Positions 1 through 8,937 of a stretch of 64,000 nt of DNA are shown here, in pieces. The stretch is from Nocardioides panacisoli (GTDB lineage Bacteria; Actinomycetota; Actinomycetes; Propionibacteriales; Nocardioidaceae), in assembly GCF_019448235.1 (NCBI RefSeq), contig NZ_CP080409.1, positions 1,302,001 to 1,366,000 on the forward strand. Direction: 5' to 3'. The notes under the pieces were generated by a model that was not told the DNA's origin, did no database searches, and was given only the letters and a program-made list of their open reading frames with translations. Both the position numbers and the translations under genes were made by a program. Position 1 is the stretch's first letter; each line of letters starts with the position of its first letter.

Positions 1-131
1 ACCGCGCTGCCCACGACGACCGCTTCGAGCTGCACCACCTCGGTGCGAGCGAGTGGATCCTCCACCGACGACGCAGACCGCCGCCACAGGATTCCTCCCG
101 CCGCATCACGGTGGCCCGACCACCGACCTAG
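1..131 (+). CDS. C-terminal fragment of an unidentified protein (5' truncated by window edge)
   Basis: The frame beginning at base 3 is open from the window edge to a TAG at 129-131. It encodes about 42 residues that start RAAHDDRFELHHLGASEWIL and end in an Arg/Pro-rich tail. The first 20 or so codons nearly all end in G or C, as in real genes here, while the tail is less biased. It converges on the sugar-dehydrogenase gene that follows. Too little remains to name a family, and it could be spurious. Confidence 0.35.
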   Translation, partial: RAAHDDRFELHHLGASEWILHRRRRPPPQDSSRRITVARPPT

Positions 132-156
132 CCGACGGAGTCGGCGACGGTCCCCG

Positions 157-1317
157 TCAGCTCGGGGTCAGTCGCAGCAGCCGGCCCGCGCCCTCGTCCT
201 CGAGCAGCCAGATCGCACCGTCGGGGCCCTCCTCGACCGCGCGGATGCGCTCACCCAGGTCGAAGGTCTCGGTGTCCCCCGCCGTGGCGCCGTCGAGGTC
301 GACACGGACCAGGGCCTGCCCGGACAGGCCACCCAGCAACGCATCCCCCTGCCATTCCGGGAACAGGTCCCCGCCGTAGACGAGCAGGTTGCCCGGCGAG
401 ATGCTCGGGTTCCAGGAGACAGCGGGAGCGGCGTACCCGTCGCCCTCCTCGTGGTCGGGGATCTCGCCGCCCCCGTAGTTGCTGCCGTCGGAAGCCTCCG
501 GCCAGCCGTAGTTCTCACCGCGCTCGATCAGGTTCAGCTCGTCGCCACCCTCGGGCCCCATCTCCGAGGACCACAGCCGTCCGTCCGGCGCGAAGTCCAG
601 CCCCAGCGGGTTGCGGTGGCCCCACGTCCAGATCTCCGCCGTCGGACCGCCCTCCTCGGCCAGCGGATTGCCCGGCGCCGGGTCGCCGTCGAGGGTGAGA
701 CGCACGATCGACCCCAGCGTGTTGGAGGTGTCCTGCGCCGGGTCCTGCATCTGACGTTCACCCGAGGTCACGTACAGGTGCTTGCCCTCGGGGTCGAACT
801 CGATGCGGTGCCCGAAGTGGCCGTTGCCCGACGTCTTCGGGGTCTGGCGCCAGATGACCTCGAGGTCCTCCAACGACGCCTCGCCCCCGGAGGTCGCCAG
901 GCGTCCGCGACCCACGACGGCACCCGATCCACCGTCCCCCTCCTCGACCCAGCTCAGGTACACCTGACGGTCCTCGGCGAAGTCGGGACCCGGCTGGACG
1001 TCACCCAGGCCGCCCTGGCCGGCGTCCACGACGTCGGGTACGCCGTCCACCTCGACGCGGTCGCCCGTCTCGGCATCCCGCAGGTGCAGGGTGCCGCCCC
1101 GCTCGCTGATCAGGAGGTCGCCGCTGTCGGGCAGGAAGGCCATCGCCCACGGCTCGGCGAACTCGTCGACCTCTTCCATCACGAACGGTCGGTCCGCCAC
1201 GTCGGCACCACTGGTGAGACCGGCGGTGTCGGCAGCGCAGGCGGCGGCGAGGGCGCCGACGAGACCCAGTGCCACGATCGACGGCGAGCGGCGGGGGCGG
1301 TGGGAGCGCGAACTCAT
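157..1317 (-). CDS. PQQ-dependent sugar dehydrogenase-like lipoprotein (glucose/sorbosone dehydrogenase fold)
   Basis: A 386-residue protein predicted to be exported and lipid-anchored. The start at 1317 gives a basic N-terminus, a hydrophobic stretch (about residues 14-27) and a lipobox-like ALAAAC; longer upstream starts would bury this signal. The mature part is a six-bladed beta-propeller of the glucose/sorbosone dehydrogenase family, with EPWAMAFLPD near the start, GNGHFGHRIEFDP, WGHRNPLGLDF and GPEGGDELNLIERGENYGWPE-type blocks in family order. Family members oxidise aldose sugars with PQQ, but many actinobacterial members have no known substrate. No PQQ biosynthesis genes are in the window. 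Probably transcribed alone; clgR lies upstream on the same strand. Confidence 0.85.
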   Translation of the reverse strand: MSSRSHRPRRSPSIVALGLVGALAAACAADTAGLTSGADVADRPFVMEEVDEFAEPWAMAFLPDSGDLLISERGGTLHLRDAETGDRVEVDGVPDVVDAGQGGLGDVQPGPDFAEDRQVYLSWVEEGDGGSGAVVGRGRLATSGGEASLEDLEVIWRQTPKTSGNGHFGHRIEFDPEGKHLYVTSGERQMQDPAQDTSNTLGSIVRLTLDGDPAPGNPLAEEGGPTAEIWTWGHRNPLGLDFAPDGRLWSSEMGPEGGDELNLIERGENYGWPEASDGSNYGGGEIPDHEEGDGYAAPAVSWNPSISPGNLLVYGGDLFPEWQGDALLGGLSGQALVRVDLDGATAGDTETFDLGERIRAVEEGPDGAIWLLEDEGAGRLLRLTPS

Positions 1318-1381
1318 GCCTCCATCGTGCGCAACCGGTCCAAGACCGGGGCGATCCCGACCGCTTCGCAGCGGTTGGGAC

Positions 1382-1690
1382 TCAGGCCGCGGACGCGACG
1401 ACGTCGTCGGTGCGACGAGCACCGATCGGCGTGGGCACCGGCTCGACCGAGGCGCTCTCGACGACCGCGATCGCGTCCGCCACGTCGCGCAGGACCTGCG
1501 ACAACGGGACGTCGAGCGCCACGCACAGCGAGCCGAGGAGCTCGGAGGAGGCCTCCTTCTGCCCGCGCTCGATCTCGGAGATGTAGCCGAGGCTGACCTG
1601 GGCCTCCTTGGAGACCTCACGCAGGGTGAGACCGAGCTCTGCGCGACGCTCACGCAGGACGTCACCCAACTGGGTGCGGAACAGCGCCAT
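1382..1690 (-). CDS. clgR: ClgR-type XRE-family transcriptional regulator
   Basis: A 102-residue protein with a helix-turn-helix over about residues 9-65 ([16 protein letters not shown], then [15 protein letters not shown]), followed by a short acidic and Ser/Ala tail ending in VVASAA. Length, sequence and position immediately downstream of cinA identify it as the ClgR regulator. In Streptomyces, Corynebacterium and Mycobacterium ClgR activates clpP/clpC and other proteostasis genes and is itself degraded by ClpP through its C-terminus; the small hydrophobic end is compatible with that. The 67-base gap to cinA may hold its own promoter, but I see no convincing ClgR box. Confidence 0.9.
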   Translation of the reverse strand: MALFRTQLGDVLRERRAELGLTLREVSKEAQVSLGYISEIERGQKEASSELLGSLCVALDVPLSQVLRDVADAIAVVESASVEPVPTPIGARRTDDVVASAA

Positions 1691-1757
1691 GCCGGTCTCC
1701 TCTCATCTCGCTGGGACCAACGCTACCGGAGTCGGATAACTTCCGGGCGAGGGTGGG

Positions 1758-2255
1758 TCACTCCGTCCCCATCATCGCTGCCAGCTCCGACACTGCCGCC
1801 ACGAGCGCCCGCGCCTGGATCGCCGCACGATCGCCGGTCAGGGCCAACTGTCGGACCTCCGTGGCGTCCGCGTCGGCCACGGCGACGAACACCGTGCCGA
1901 CCGGGTGCCCCTCCTGCTGCTCCGGTCCCGCGACCCCCGTGGTGGCGACGCCGTACGACGTCCCGACGAGCTCGCGGACCCCGCTCGCCATCGCGCGGGC
2001 GCAGGCCGCCGAGACCACGCCGTGCTCGGCGACGAGCTCCTCGGGAACCCCGAGCAGCGACACCTTCACGGCCGTCGCGTAGCTGACCACGCCGCCGGCG
2101 AAGGCGGCCGACGCCCCGGGCACGGAGGTCAGGGCTGCGGCCAGCTGTCCGCCGGTCAGCGACTCCGCGGTCGCGACGGTGGCCTGCCGCTCGCGGAGCA
2201 CGGGCAGCAGTCGCGCCCACTCCTCGGCAGCCTCGGCGGCGCCGGTCCCGTGCAT
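1758..2255 (-). CDS. cinA: CinA C-terminal domain protein (nicotinamide-nucleotide amidohydrolase)
   Basis: A 165-residue single-domain CinA/PncC-type protein. Members deamidate nicotinamide mononucleotide to nicotinate mononucleotide in the pyridine nucleotide salvage cycle. Visible family blocks are TVATAESLTGGQLAAALT, FAGGVVSYATAVK, GVATTGVAGP and PVGTVFVAVAD. It lacks the N-terminal molybdopterin-binding-like (COG1058) domain of full-length CinA, which is normal for actinobacteria. The start codon overlaps the pgsA stop by one base (TGATG), indicating translational coupling in a pgsA-cinA unit. Confidence 0.9.
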   Translation of the reverse strand: MHGTGAAEAAEEWARLLPVLRERQATVATAESLTGGQLAAALTSVPGASAAFAGGVVSYATAVKVSLLGVPEELVAEHGVVSAACARAMASGVRELVGTSYGVATTGVAGPEQQEGHPVGTVFVAVADADATEVRQLALTGDRAAIQARALVAAVSELAAMMGTE

Positions 2256-2893
2256 CAGCGTGCGGCGTCGTCGGCCGGTGCGCGCAACTCGTGGCGCTGG
2301 TCCCACACGCCCTTGAAGAACTGGTAGCCCGAGACCATCGTGAGCGCGACCGCGACGGCCAACAGCACGAGCGCGAGGTAGTACCAGACCTCGAAGGGCG
2401 TCTGGAGCCCCGACGGCAGGTCCGGGTCCAGCAGCGGCAGGCAGAGGGCACCGAGCGCGCCTCCCTGTGCGGTGGTCTTCCACTTGCCCAGCTTGTCGGC
2501 GGGCACGACGACCTTCTTCAGGATCGACAGCCGCAGCAGGGTCACGCTCCACTCGCGGAAGAGCACGACGGCGGTGATCGCCCACCACCACCAGGTGGCC
2601 TCGACGATCGAGAGGCCGATGAAGGCCATGCCGGTGATGGCCTTGTCCGCGATCGGGTCGGCGATCTTGCCGAAGTCGGTGACCAGGCCTCGGGCGCGGG
2701 CCAGGTCACCGTCGATCTTGTCGGTGATCATCGCGGCGGCGAAGAGCGCGAACGCCACGCAGCGCCACAGGATCGACTCGCCACCGTCGACCAGCAGCGC
2801 CCACCCGAAGAACGGCACCATGACGATGCGCAGCGTGGTGAGCGCGTTGGGCAGGTTCCAGTTGCTCGGCGGTGCCGGCGTGGCCTCGGTCAT
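2255..2893 (-). CDS. pgsA: CDP-diacylglycerol--glycerol-3-phosphate 3-phosphatidyltransferase
   Basis: A 212-residue integral membrane enzyme that makes phosphatidylglycerol phosphate from CDP-diacylglycerol and glycerol-3-phosphate, the committed step to phosphatidylglycerol and cardiolipin. The CDP-alcohol phosphatidyltransferase signature is complete: [12 protein letters not shown] followed by [10 protein letters not shown] (D-x2-D-G-x2-A-R-x8-G-x3-D-x3-D), about residues 60-85. It begins with [10 protein letters not shown], typical of the family, and has several hydrophobic helices. It overlaps rimO by 4 bases and cinA by 1. A related enzyme making phosphatidylinositol phosphate is possible but less likely in this gene order. 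Confidence 0.92.
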   Translation of the reverse strand: MTEATPAPPSNWNLPNALTTLRIVMVPFFGWALLVDGGESILWRCVAFALFAAAMITDKIDGDLARARGLVTDFGKIADPIADKAITGMAFIGLSIVEATWWWWAITAVVLFREWSVTLLRLSILKKVVVPADKLGKWKTTAQGGALGALCLPLLDPDLPSGLQTPFEVWYYLALVLLAVAVALTMVSGYQFFKGVWDQRHELRAPADDAAR

Positions 2894-4323
2894 GCGGATC
2901 CTCCCGCTGCGGCGATCAGGTCGACCCCGTCGTGGTCGGTCACCGTCGCGGTCACGATGTCACCCACGCGCGCCCTCTCGGCGCCGGTGACCACGGTGGT
3001 GCCGTCGACCTCGGGCCCCTGGTGGGCAGCGCGGCCCTCGACGGCACTGGCCGGGTGGTCCTCGGGCTCGAGGTCCTCGACCAGCACCTCCACCGTGGTG
3101 CCGATGCGTTCCTCGGCGCGGGCGTTGTTGAGCTCGCCGACGAGGTCGGTGACGTGGCGCACCCGCGCCGCGATCTCCTCCTCGTCGTGCTTGCCGTCGA
3201 AGCCCGCCGCCTCGGTGCCGTCCTCGTCGGAGTAGCCGAACACACCCGTCACATCCATCCGCGCGGCGACCAGGAAGTCGCACAGCGTCTGCAGGTCCTC
3301 CTCGGTCTCCCCGGGGAACCCGACGATCACGTTGGAGCGCACGCCCGCCTCGGGGGCGTAGCGGCGTACCTGCTCCAGCAGGCCGAGGAAGCTCTCGGGG
3401 TCACCGAAGCGACGCATCCGGCGCAGCACCGTCGGCGCGGCGTGCTGGAAGGACAGGTCGAAGTACGGCGCCACTCCCGGCGTCGTCGCGATGCGCTCCA
3501 CCAGGCCGGGGCGGGTCTCCGCCGGCTGCAGGTAGGAGACCCGCACCCGCGCGATGCCGTCCACGGCCGCCAACTCGGGCAGCAGCGTCTCCAGCAGCCG
3601 GATGTCGCCGAGGTCCTTGCCGTAGGAGGAGGAGTTCTCCGAGACCAGGAACAGCTCGCGCGCGCCCTCGTCGGCCAGCCACCGGGCCTCGGTGATGACG
3701 TCGGAGGGGCGCCGGCTCACGAAGGACCCCCGGAACATCGGGATCGCGCAGAACGTGCACCGGCGGTCGCAGCCGCTGGCGAGCTTCAGCGGCGCCATCG
3801 GCCCGCTGTCGAGCCGGGTACGCGCCGCGCTCGTCGGGGCGGCCGCGGCGGGCCGCTCCGCGGGACTGATCGGGAGCAGCTTGCGACGGTCCTGCGGCGT
3901 GTGCGGGTGTGGGCGCTCGCCGGACACGATCGACCGCAGGCGTCCGGCGATGTCGTCGTAGTCGTCGAAACCCAGGACCGCGTCGGCCTCGGGCAGGGAG
4001 TCGGCGAGCTCGCTACCGTAGCGCTCGGCGAGGCAACCGACGGCGACCACGGCCTGGGCCCGGCCGCCGTTGCCGGCCGAGTCCTTGAGGTCAGCGGCTT
4101 CCAGGACGGTGTCGATGGAGTCCTTCTTGGCCGCCTCGACGAAGCCGCAGGTGTTGACGACCACGGTGTCGGCCTCGCTGGCGTCCTCGACCAGCCGGAA
4201 CCCGTCGGCGGCCAGTCGTCCGGCCATCTCCTCGGAGTCGACGTCGTTGCGGGCACAACCCAGCGTCAGCAGGGCCACGGAGAGCGGCTCGGCGGAGCGG
4301 TCGGATGGGATGGAGGTGGTCAT
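2890..4323 (-). CDS. rimO: Ribosomal protein uS12 methylthiotransferase RimO
   Basis: A 477-residue radical-SAM methylthiotransferase that modifies the beta-carbon of a conserved Asp in ribosomal protein S12. Domain order is a UPF0004 N-terminal domain with the first cluster Cys residues ([33 protein letters not shown]), a radical-SAM core with CDRRCTFC (CxxxCxxC, about residue 185), and a C-terminal TRAM domain ([10 protein letters not shown] and following). The first Cys block and S12-type sequence favour RimO over the tRNA enzyme MiaB. The stop overlaps the pgsA start in an ATGA. Confidence 0.93.
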   Translation of the reverse strand: MTTSIPSDRSAEPLSVALLTLGCARNDVDSEEMAGRLAADGFRLVEDASEADTVVVNTCGFVEAAKKDSIDTVLEAADLKDSAGNGGRAQAVVAVGCLAERYGSELADSLPEADAVLGFDDYDDIAGRLRSIVSGERPHPHTPQDRRKLLPISPAERPAAAAPTSAARTRLDSGPMAPLKLASGCDRRCTFCAIPMFRGSFVSRRPSDVITEARWLADEGARELFLVSENSSSYGKDLGDIRLLETLLPELAAVDGIARVRVSYLQPAETRPGLVERIATTPGVAPYFDLSFQHAAPTVLRRMRRFGDPESFLGLLEQVRRYAPEAGVRSNVIVGFPGETEEDLQTLCDFLVAARMDVTGVFGYSDEDGTEAAGFDGKHDEEEIAARVRHVTDLVGELNNARAEERIGTTVEVLVEDLEPEDHPASAVEGRAAHQGPEVDGTTVVTGAERARVGDIVTATVTDHDGVDLIAAAGGSA

Positions 4324-4376
4324 GGCTGTCCATGAGTATGGCGCGTGGACGGGCTGGGCGACGAAATCGGGTGGCG

Positions 4377-6116
4377 CTACGGGACGAGGGTCTTCGTCAC
4401 GTTCTCGCCGGTCTCACCCAGCCGCGAGGCCTCCGCGCCGTCCAGCGAGGCGGTCACCGAGCCGTCGGAGCTCGAGATCCGCACCGGCGGTGCCACGTCG
4501 AGCTGCGTGCTCTGGCCGAACGCGAGTCGGCCGTCGAAGACGATCTCGCCGCCACCGTCGCGCACGACCAACTTGGCGCCGCCGCCGACTGCGGTGAGCG
4601 TGACCGGGACGGCCTCGGCCGCCGGCGCCTGGTTGGTGATGCCACCGCTCTGGTTGAGCACGGGCGCGTCACCGACCGGGGCCGGGTCGTCCATGACCAG
4701 ACTGGCCACCGACCAGATGAGCACCGCGCCCATGACGGCCGCGATGAGCACCGACCAGTTGCGACCACCGCGGGTGCCGCGGATGGCACCGCCGGCACCG
4801 GTGGCGAGCTCGGACTCGAACACCCGCTTGGGGTCGATGGGCGCGTCGGCGTGGGTCTCGTCGTACGCCGCCACGAGCGGAGCCGACTCCAGGCCGAGGA
4901 CGCGGCTGATGGTGCGCAGGTGGCCGCGGGCGTAGAAGTCGCCACCGCACGCGGCGAAGTCGTCGGCCTCCATGGCCTCCAGCACGTGGGGGCGGATGCG
5001 GGTGCGCTCGGAGAGCTGGTCGATGCCGAGCCGGAGGCGTTCGCGGGCGCGCCGCAGCTCACCACCGATGACCGCGTCCTGGGCAGCGGTGGCCGGGGCG
5101 ATCACCTCGGTGTGCGCGGTCTCGTCCGCCGCGGGGGCGCCGAGGACCCGGACGCCGAAGACGTGGGTCTCCTCCTCGTCGACATCGACCTCCTCCACGT
5201 CGACTTCCTCGGCCACGACGGTGCGGGTGAGCTCCTCGTACTCCGGCAGCGTCTCGGTGACCGGGTCGTGGTCGAGGGCCGTGGCGCCGTCGGTGCGCGG
5301 GGCGTGCGGGAGGGCACGGTGCAGCAGGGAGCTGACCCGGTCCACGGCCCGGCGGCCCCGGTCGGCCAACGGCGCGGTCTGGCCGGCCAGCGAGCTCTCG
5401 GTCGTCACGACGGTCACGCCCTCGCGCGGCGTGGGCAGCCGCGGCACGTCCGCGGTCAGGTCACTCCAGTGCTGGTCGCCCTCGCGGAGCTCGGGCATGA
5501 AGCGGGTGTCCTCGTCCCGGGACGCCGCAGGCGCACCACCGGTGTCGCCACCGGGTCCGTCGGAGCCGTCGTCGTGGTCGTCACGCTCGTCCTCGTCCAG
5601 GCCGGGCACGACCTCGACGACGTCGGCCTGGCCGTCGGCCATGCCCGCGAGCTCGTCACTGAGCGAGTCGGCATCGGCGCCGCCGACCCGCGTCGCCAGC
5701 GTCAGTGGCACGAGCAGCTGGTCGCGGTCGGGACCCAGGAGGAGCAGGTGGCCATCACGCAGGCCACGCCGCGGGAGGTACTCCAGGCACTCGACGTCGC
5801 GCCAGCCGATGCCGTGCCAAGCGCTGCCCTCACGCAGCCGCACGCCCTGGTCGTCGGCGACCAGCAGCGGGGCACGGCTGTCCAGCAGGCCTGCGAGGTG
5901 CACCACGCCCACCAGCGCCATCACGCCGAACAGCGCCCAGGCGAGCATGCCGCCGCCGTCGACGGCGCGCAGCCCGAAGGCCACCGCCAGCGCACCGGCC
6001 GCGAGGACCAGTACGCCGGACAGCCCGGCATTGCGGCGTACCTCGATCGTCTCCGGTGCGGTCGCACCGGTCTCCACACCCTCGCCCTGCTCGGCCTCGG
6101 TCTCTGTCGTGTGCAC
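4377..6116 (-). CDS. RodZ-like membrane protein with helix-turn-helix and DUF4115-type domain
   Basis: A 579-residue protein. The N-terminus has two predicted membrane helices (about 30-75) with a PH-like segment after them, then an acidic, low-complexity linker. A RodZ-type HTH (about 345-420: [28 protein letters not shown]) follows, then one membrane helix (about 453-475) and a C-terminal beta domain of the DUF4115 kind. RodZ links MreB to the cell envelope in rods. In actinobacteria this family lies between ftsK and rimO and its role is poorly defined. The extra N-terminal membrane pair makes it longer than E. coli RodZ. It is 6 bases downstream of ftsK, so probably cotranscribed. Confidence 0.8.
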   Translation of the reverse strand: MHTTETEAEQGEGVETGATAPETIEVRRNAGLSGVLVLAAGALAVAFGLRAVDGGGMLAWALFGVMALVGVVHLAGLLDSRAPLLVADDQGVRLREGSAWHGIGWRDVECLEYLPRRGLRDGHLLLLGPDRDQLLVPLTLATRVGGADADSLSDELAGMADGQADVVEVVPGLDEDERDDHDDGSDGPGGDTGGAPAASRDEDTRFMPELREGDQHWSDLTADVPRLPTPREGVTVVTTESSLAGQTAPLADRGRRAVDRVSSLLHRALPHAPRTDGATALDHDPVTETLPEYEELTRTVVAEEVDVEEVDVDEEETHVFGVRVLGAPAADETAHTEVIAPATAAQDAVIGGELRRARERLRLGIDQLSERTRIRPHVLEAMEADDFAACGGDFYARGHLRTISRVLGLESAPLVAAYDETHADAPIDPKRVFESELATGAGGAIRGTRGGRNWSVLIAAVMGAVLIWSVASLVMDDPAPVGDAPVLNQSGGITNQAPAAEAVPVTLTAVGGGAKLVVRDGGGEIVFDGRLAFGQSTQLDVAPPVRISSSDGSVTASLDGAEASRLGETGENVTKTLVP

Positions 6117-6122
6117 CGGTGC

Positions 6123-8696
6123 TCACCCCTCCCCTTGGATCGTCGCGATGACGCCATCGACCTCGTCGGGCTTGACGAGGACGTCTCGTGCCTTCGAACC
6201 CTCGCTCGGCCCGACCACGCCGCGGCTCTCGAGGATGTCCATCAACCGCCCGGCCTTGGCGAAGCCGACGCGGAGCTTGCGCTGCAGCATCGAGGTCGAC
6301 CCGAACTGCGTGGAGACCACGAGCTCGATGGCTTGCACCACCAGGTCCATGTCGTCGCCGATGTCGTCGTCGAGCACCTTGTTGCTCTGCGCGGGCGCGG
6401 TGACGTCCTCGCGGTAGACCGGGTCCAGCTGACCCTTGCAGTGCTTGACGACCTGGGCGATCTCGGCCTCGGTGACCCAGGCACCCTGCACACGGATCGT
6501 CTTCGACTCCCCCATCGGGAGGAAGAGTCCGTCACCCTGGCCGACCAGCTTCTCGGCTCCCGGCTGGTCGAGGATGACCCGGCTGTCGGCGAGGCTGGAG
6601 GTCGCGAAGGCGAGCCGCGAGGGCACGTTGGCCTTGATCAGGCCGGTGACGACGTCGACCGAGGGACGCTGGGTCGCGAGCACCAGGTGGATGCCGGCGG
6701 CACGCGCCAGCTGGGTGATGCGGACGACCGCGTCCTCGACGTCACGCGGGGCGACCATCATCAGGTCGGCCAGCTCGTCGACGATGACCAGCAGGTACGG
6801 GTAGGGCTGCAGCACGCGCTCGCTGCCCGGGGGCGTCTCGATCGTGCCGGCACGGACGGCCTTGTTGAAGTCGTCCAGGTGGCGGAACCCGAAGTGCGCC
6901 AGGTCGTCGTAGCGCATGTCCATCTCGCGCACGACCCACTGCAGCGCATCGGCTGCCTTCTTCGGGTTGGTGATGATCGGCGTGATCAGGTGCGGCACGC
7001 CCTCGTAGGCGTTGAGCTCCACCCGCTTGGGGTCGACCATGATCATCCGCACCTCATCGGGCGTGGCCCGCATCAGCACCGAGGTGATCATGGAGTTGAT
7101 GAAGCTCGACTTGCCCGAGCCGGTCGCACCGGCGACCAGCAGGTGGGGCATCTTGGACAGGTTCGTGACCACGAAGCCGCCCTCGACATCCTTGCCCAGT
7201 CCGGTGACCAGCGGGTGGTGGGCGCTGCGGGCGCCGTTGGAGCGCAGCACGTCACCCAGCGAGACGATCTCCTTGTCGGTGTTGGGGATCTCCACACCGA
7301 CCGCGGACTTGCCCGGGATCGGGCTGAGGATGCGCACGTCGGAGGAGGCCACCGCGTAGGCGATGTTCTTCTGGATGTTGGTGATCTTCTCGACCTTCAC
7401 GCCCGCGCCGAGCCCGATCTCGTAGCGCGTCACGGTCGGACCGCGGGTGTAGCCGATGACCTCGGCGTCGATCCCGAACTCGTCGAGCACCTGCGTGAGG
7501 CGGTTGACGACCTCGTCGCTGGCCTTGGAGCGCGCCCGGTGGGGCGTGCCCGGCTTGAGCACGTCGCCCGCGGGCAGCGTGTAGGTGACGTCGCCGGCCA
7601 GGGCGAGCTGCTCCACGCGCTGGGGCAGGTCCGCGTGCGGCGGCGGCTCGATCTCGCCGGTCTCCGGCTCGACCGCCTTCGAGGACGCAGCCGCGGGGGC
7701 CTCGTCGCCGGCGGCCTTGTTGACGACTGCGCTCTCCTCGGTGGCGTCGGGGTCGCCGTCCTTCTTGCGGCGCCGCTTCTTCTTCGGCTCCGCCACGACC
7801 GGGGTGTCGTAGGCGGGGTCGCCCATCTCGGGGTCGATGTCGCCGGCGTGGCGCTTGCCCCGGCCGATCGGCTGGGTGTCCTCGCCGTCGGCGTCGGCGG
7901 GGTGCAGGCCGAACACCGAGTCACGCAGGTCGCGCAGTCGCTCGGGCACGCGGTAGACCGGCGTCGCCGTGATGACGAGCACGCCGAAGCAGGCCAGCAG
8001 CACCAACAGGGGCACCACCACGAACGGCGTCCGCAGGAGGTCCAGCAGGAGCGCGGAGACGACGTACCCGACGGCGCCGCCGCCCTCGCGCAGCGGCGTG
8101 GTGTCGCCGGCCACGGGCTCGGGGCTGCCGTTGGCGATGTGGACGATCCCGAGGATGCCGAAGGCGAACGACGCCCAGCCGATGACCTGCCGTCCGGCGG
8201 GGCCGTTCTGCACCGGGTCGCGCATGACCCGCCAGGCAGCGAGCAGGACCAGCAGTGGCACCAGCCACCCGATCTTGCCGACCGTGCCCGAGGTCGCGGC
8301 ACGCATGAAGTCCATGAAGCCACCCGGCACCTGGAACCACACCGCGGCGGCGACCACGACCGCCAGTGCGATCAGCAGGAGCCCGGCGCCGTCACGGCGC
8401 TGCTCGGGCTCGATCTCCCTCGCGCTCTGGCCGATCCCGCGCGCCATGGCGCCGATGCCGTGCGCCAGGCCGAGCCAGACCGCGGCGATGCCGCGCGCAA
8501 GGGCCTGGAACACCGTCGCGATCGGGCCGGGGCCGTTGCGGACAGCACGAGGGGCCGGTCGCCGGGCCGCGGTGCTGCGCGGCTTGCGGGACCGGTTCTG
8601 GGACGTACTCCGCGACCGCGAACTCGTCGAGCCCTTCTTCTTGGACTGACTCGACTTGTTGCGCGACCGCGGCGGGGAAGACGTACGGGTCGCCAT
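6123..8696 (-). CDS. ftsK: DNA translocase FtsK/SpoIIIE
   Basis: An 857-residue septal DNA pump that clears chromosomes from the division plane. Order: a basic Ser/Lys-rich cytoplasmic leader, four membrane helices (about 95-265), a charged linker with KKKRRRKK, the RecA-like motor (PLVTGLGKDVEG and the Walker A GATGSGKSS near residue 525; Walker B-like LVIVDELADLMM), and a C-terminal gamma winged-helix domain (about 780-857) for polar DNA sequence recognition. Length is normal for actinobacteria. It heads a tight cluster with the rodZ-like gene and rimO. Confidence 0.95.
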   Translation of the reverse strand: MATRTSSPPRSRNKSSQSKKKGSTSSRSRSTSQNRSRKPRSTAARRPAPRAVRNGPGPIATVFQALARGIAAVWLGLAHGIGAMARGIGQSAREIEPEQRRDGAGLLLIALAVVVAAAVWFQVPGGFMDFMRAATSGTVGKIGWLVPLLVLLAAWRVMRDPVQNGPAGRQVIGWASFAFGILGIVHIANGSPEPVAGDTTPLREGGGAVGYVVSALLLDLLRTPFVVVPLLVLLACFGVLVITATPVYRVPERLRDLRDSVFGLHPADADGEDTQPIGRGKRHAGDIDPEMGDPAYDTPVVAEPKKKRRRKKDGDPDATEESAVVNKAAGDEAPAAASSKAVEPETGEIEPPPHADLPQRVEQLALAGDVTYTLPAGDVLKPGTPHRARSKASDEVVNRLTQVLDEFGIDAEVIGYTRGPTVTRYEIGLGAGVKVEKITNIQKNIAYAVASSDVRILSPIPGKSAVGVEIPNTDKEIVSLGDVLRSNGARSAHHPLVTGLGKDVEGGFVVTNLSKMPHLLVAGATGSGKSSFINSMITSVLMRATPDEVRMIMVDPKRVELNAYEGVPHLITPIITNPKKAADALQWVVREMDMRYDDLAHFGFRHLDDFNKAVRAGTIETPPGSERVLQPYPYLLVIVDELADLMMVAPRDVEDAVVRITQLARAAGIHLVLATQRPSVDVVTGLIKANVPSRLAFATSSLADSRVILDQPGAEKLVGQGDGLFLPMGESKTIRVQGAWVTEAEIAQVVKHCKGQLDPVYREDVTAPAQSNKVLDDDIGDDMDLVVQAIELVVSTQFGSTSMLQRKLRVGFAKAGRLMDILESRGVVGPSEGSKARDVLVKPDEVDGVIATIQGEG

Positions 8697-8937
8697 GGTG
8701 AGGACCCTACTCAGAAGTCACACCAGTCCCATGGATCACAGGTGCGTGTCGGCCGCGGGAGTCGAGGTGAGCGCCCGCCGCGGTGGCGACGTGCGGCGCG
8801 ACGAGCCCGTGGAGCATCGCCGGAGACGCGCGCGGCGCGCCACCATCCGCTTCCCCGATCCGTCGCGCCGTGCGTGGCGCAGGTGCTCTGCGACGGAAGG
8901 GCTCGTCGCGACGCGCGGCGTCACCGCGGCACGAACA

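Noticed and set aside
8697..8937. Possible 62-codon minus-strand ORF (8736-8924) in the ftsK-rnj gap
   Set aside because: Arg/Ser/Thr-rich with no SD and no recognisable family. The 241-base gap seems to hold only promoter-type sequence for ftsK.
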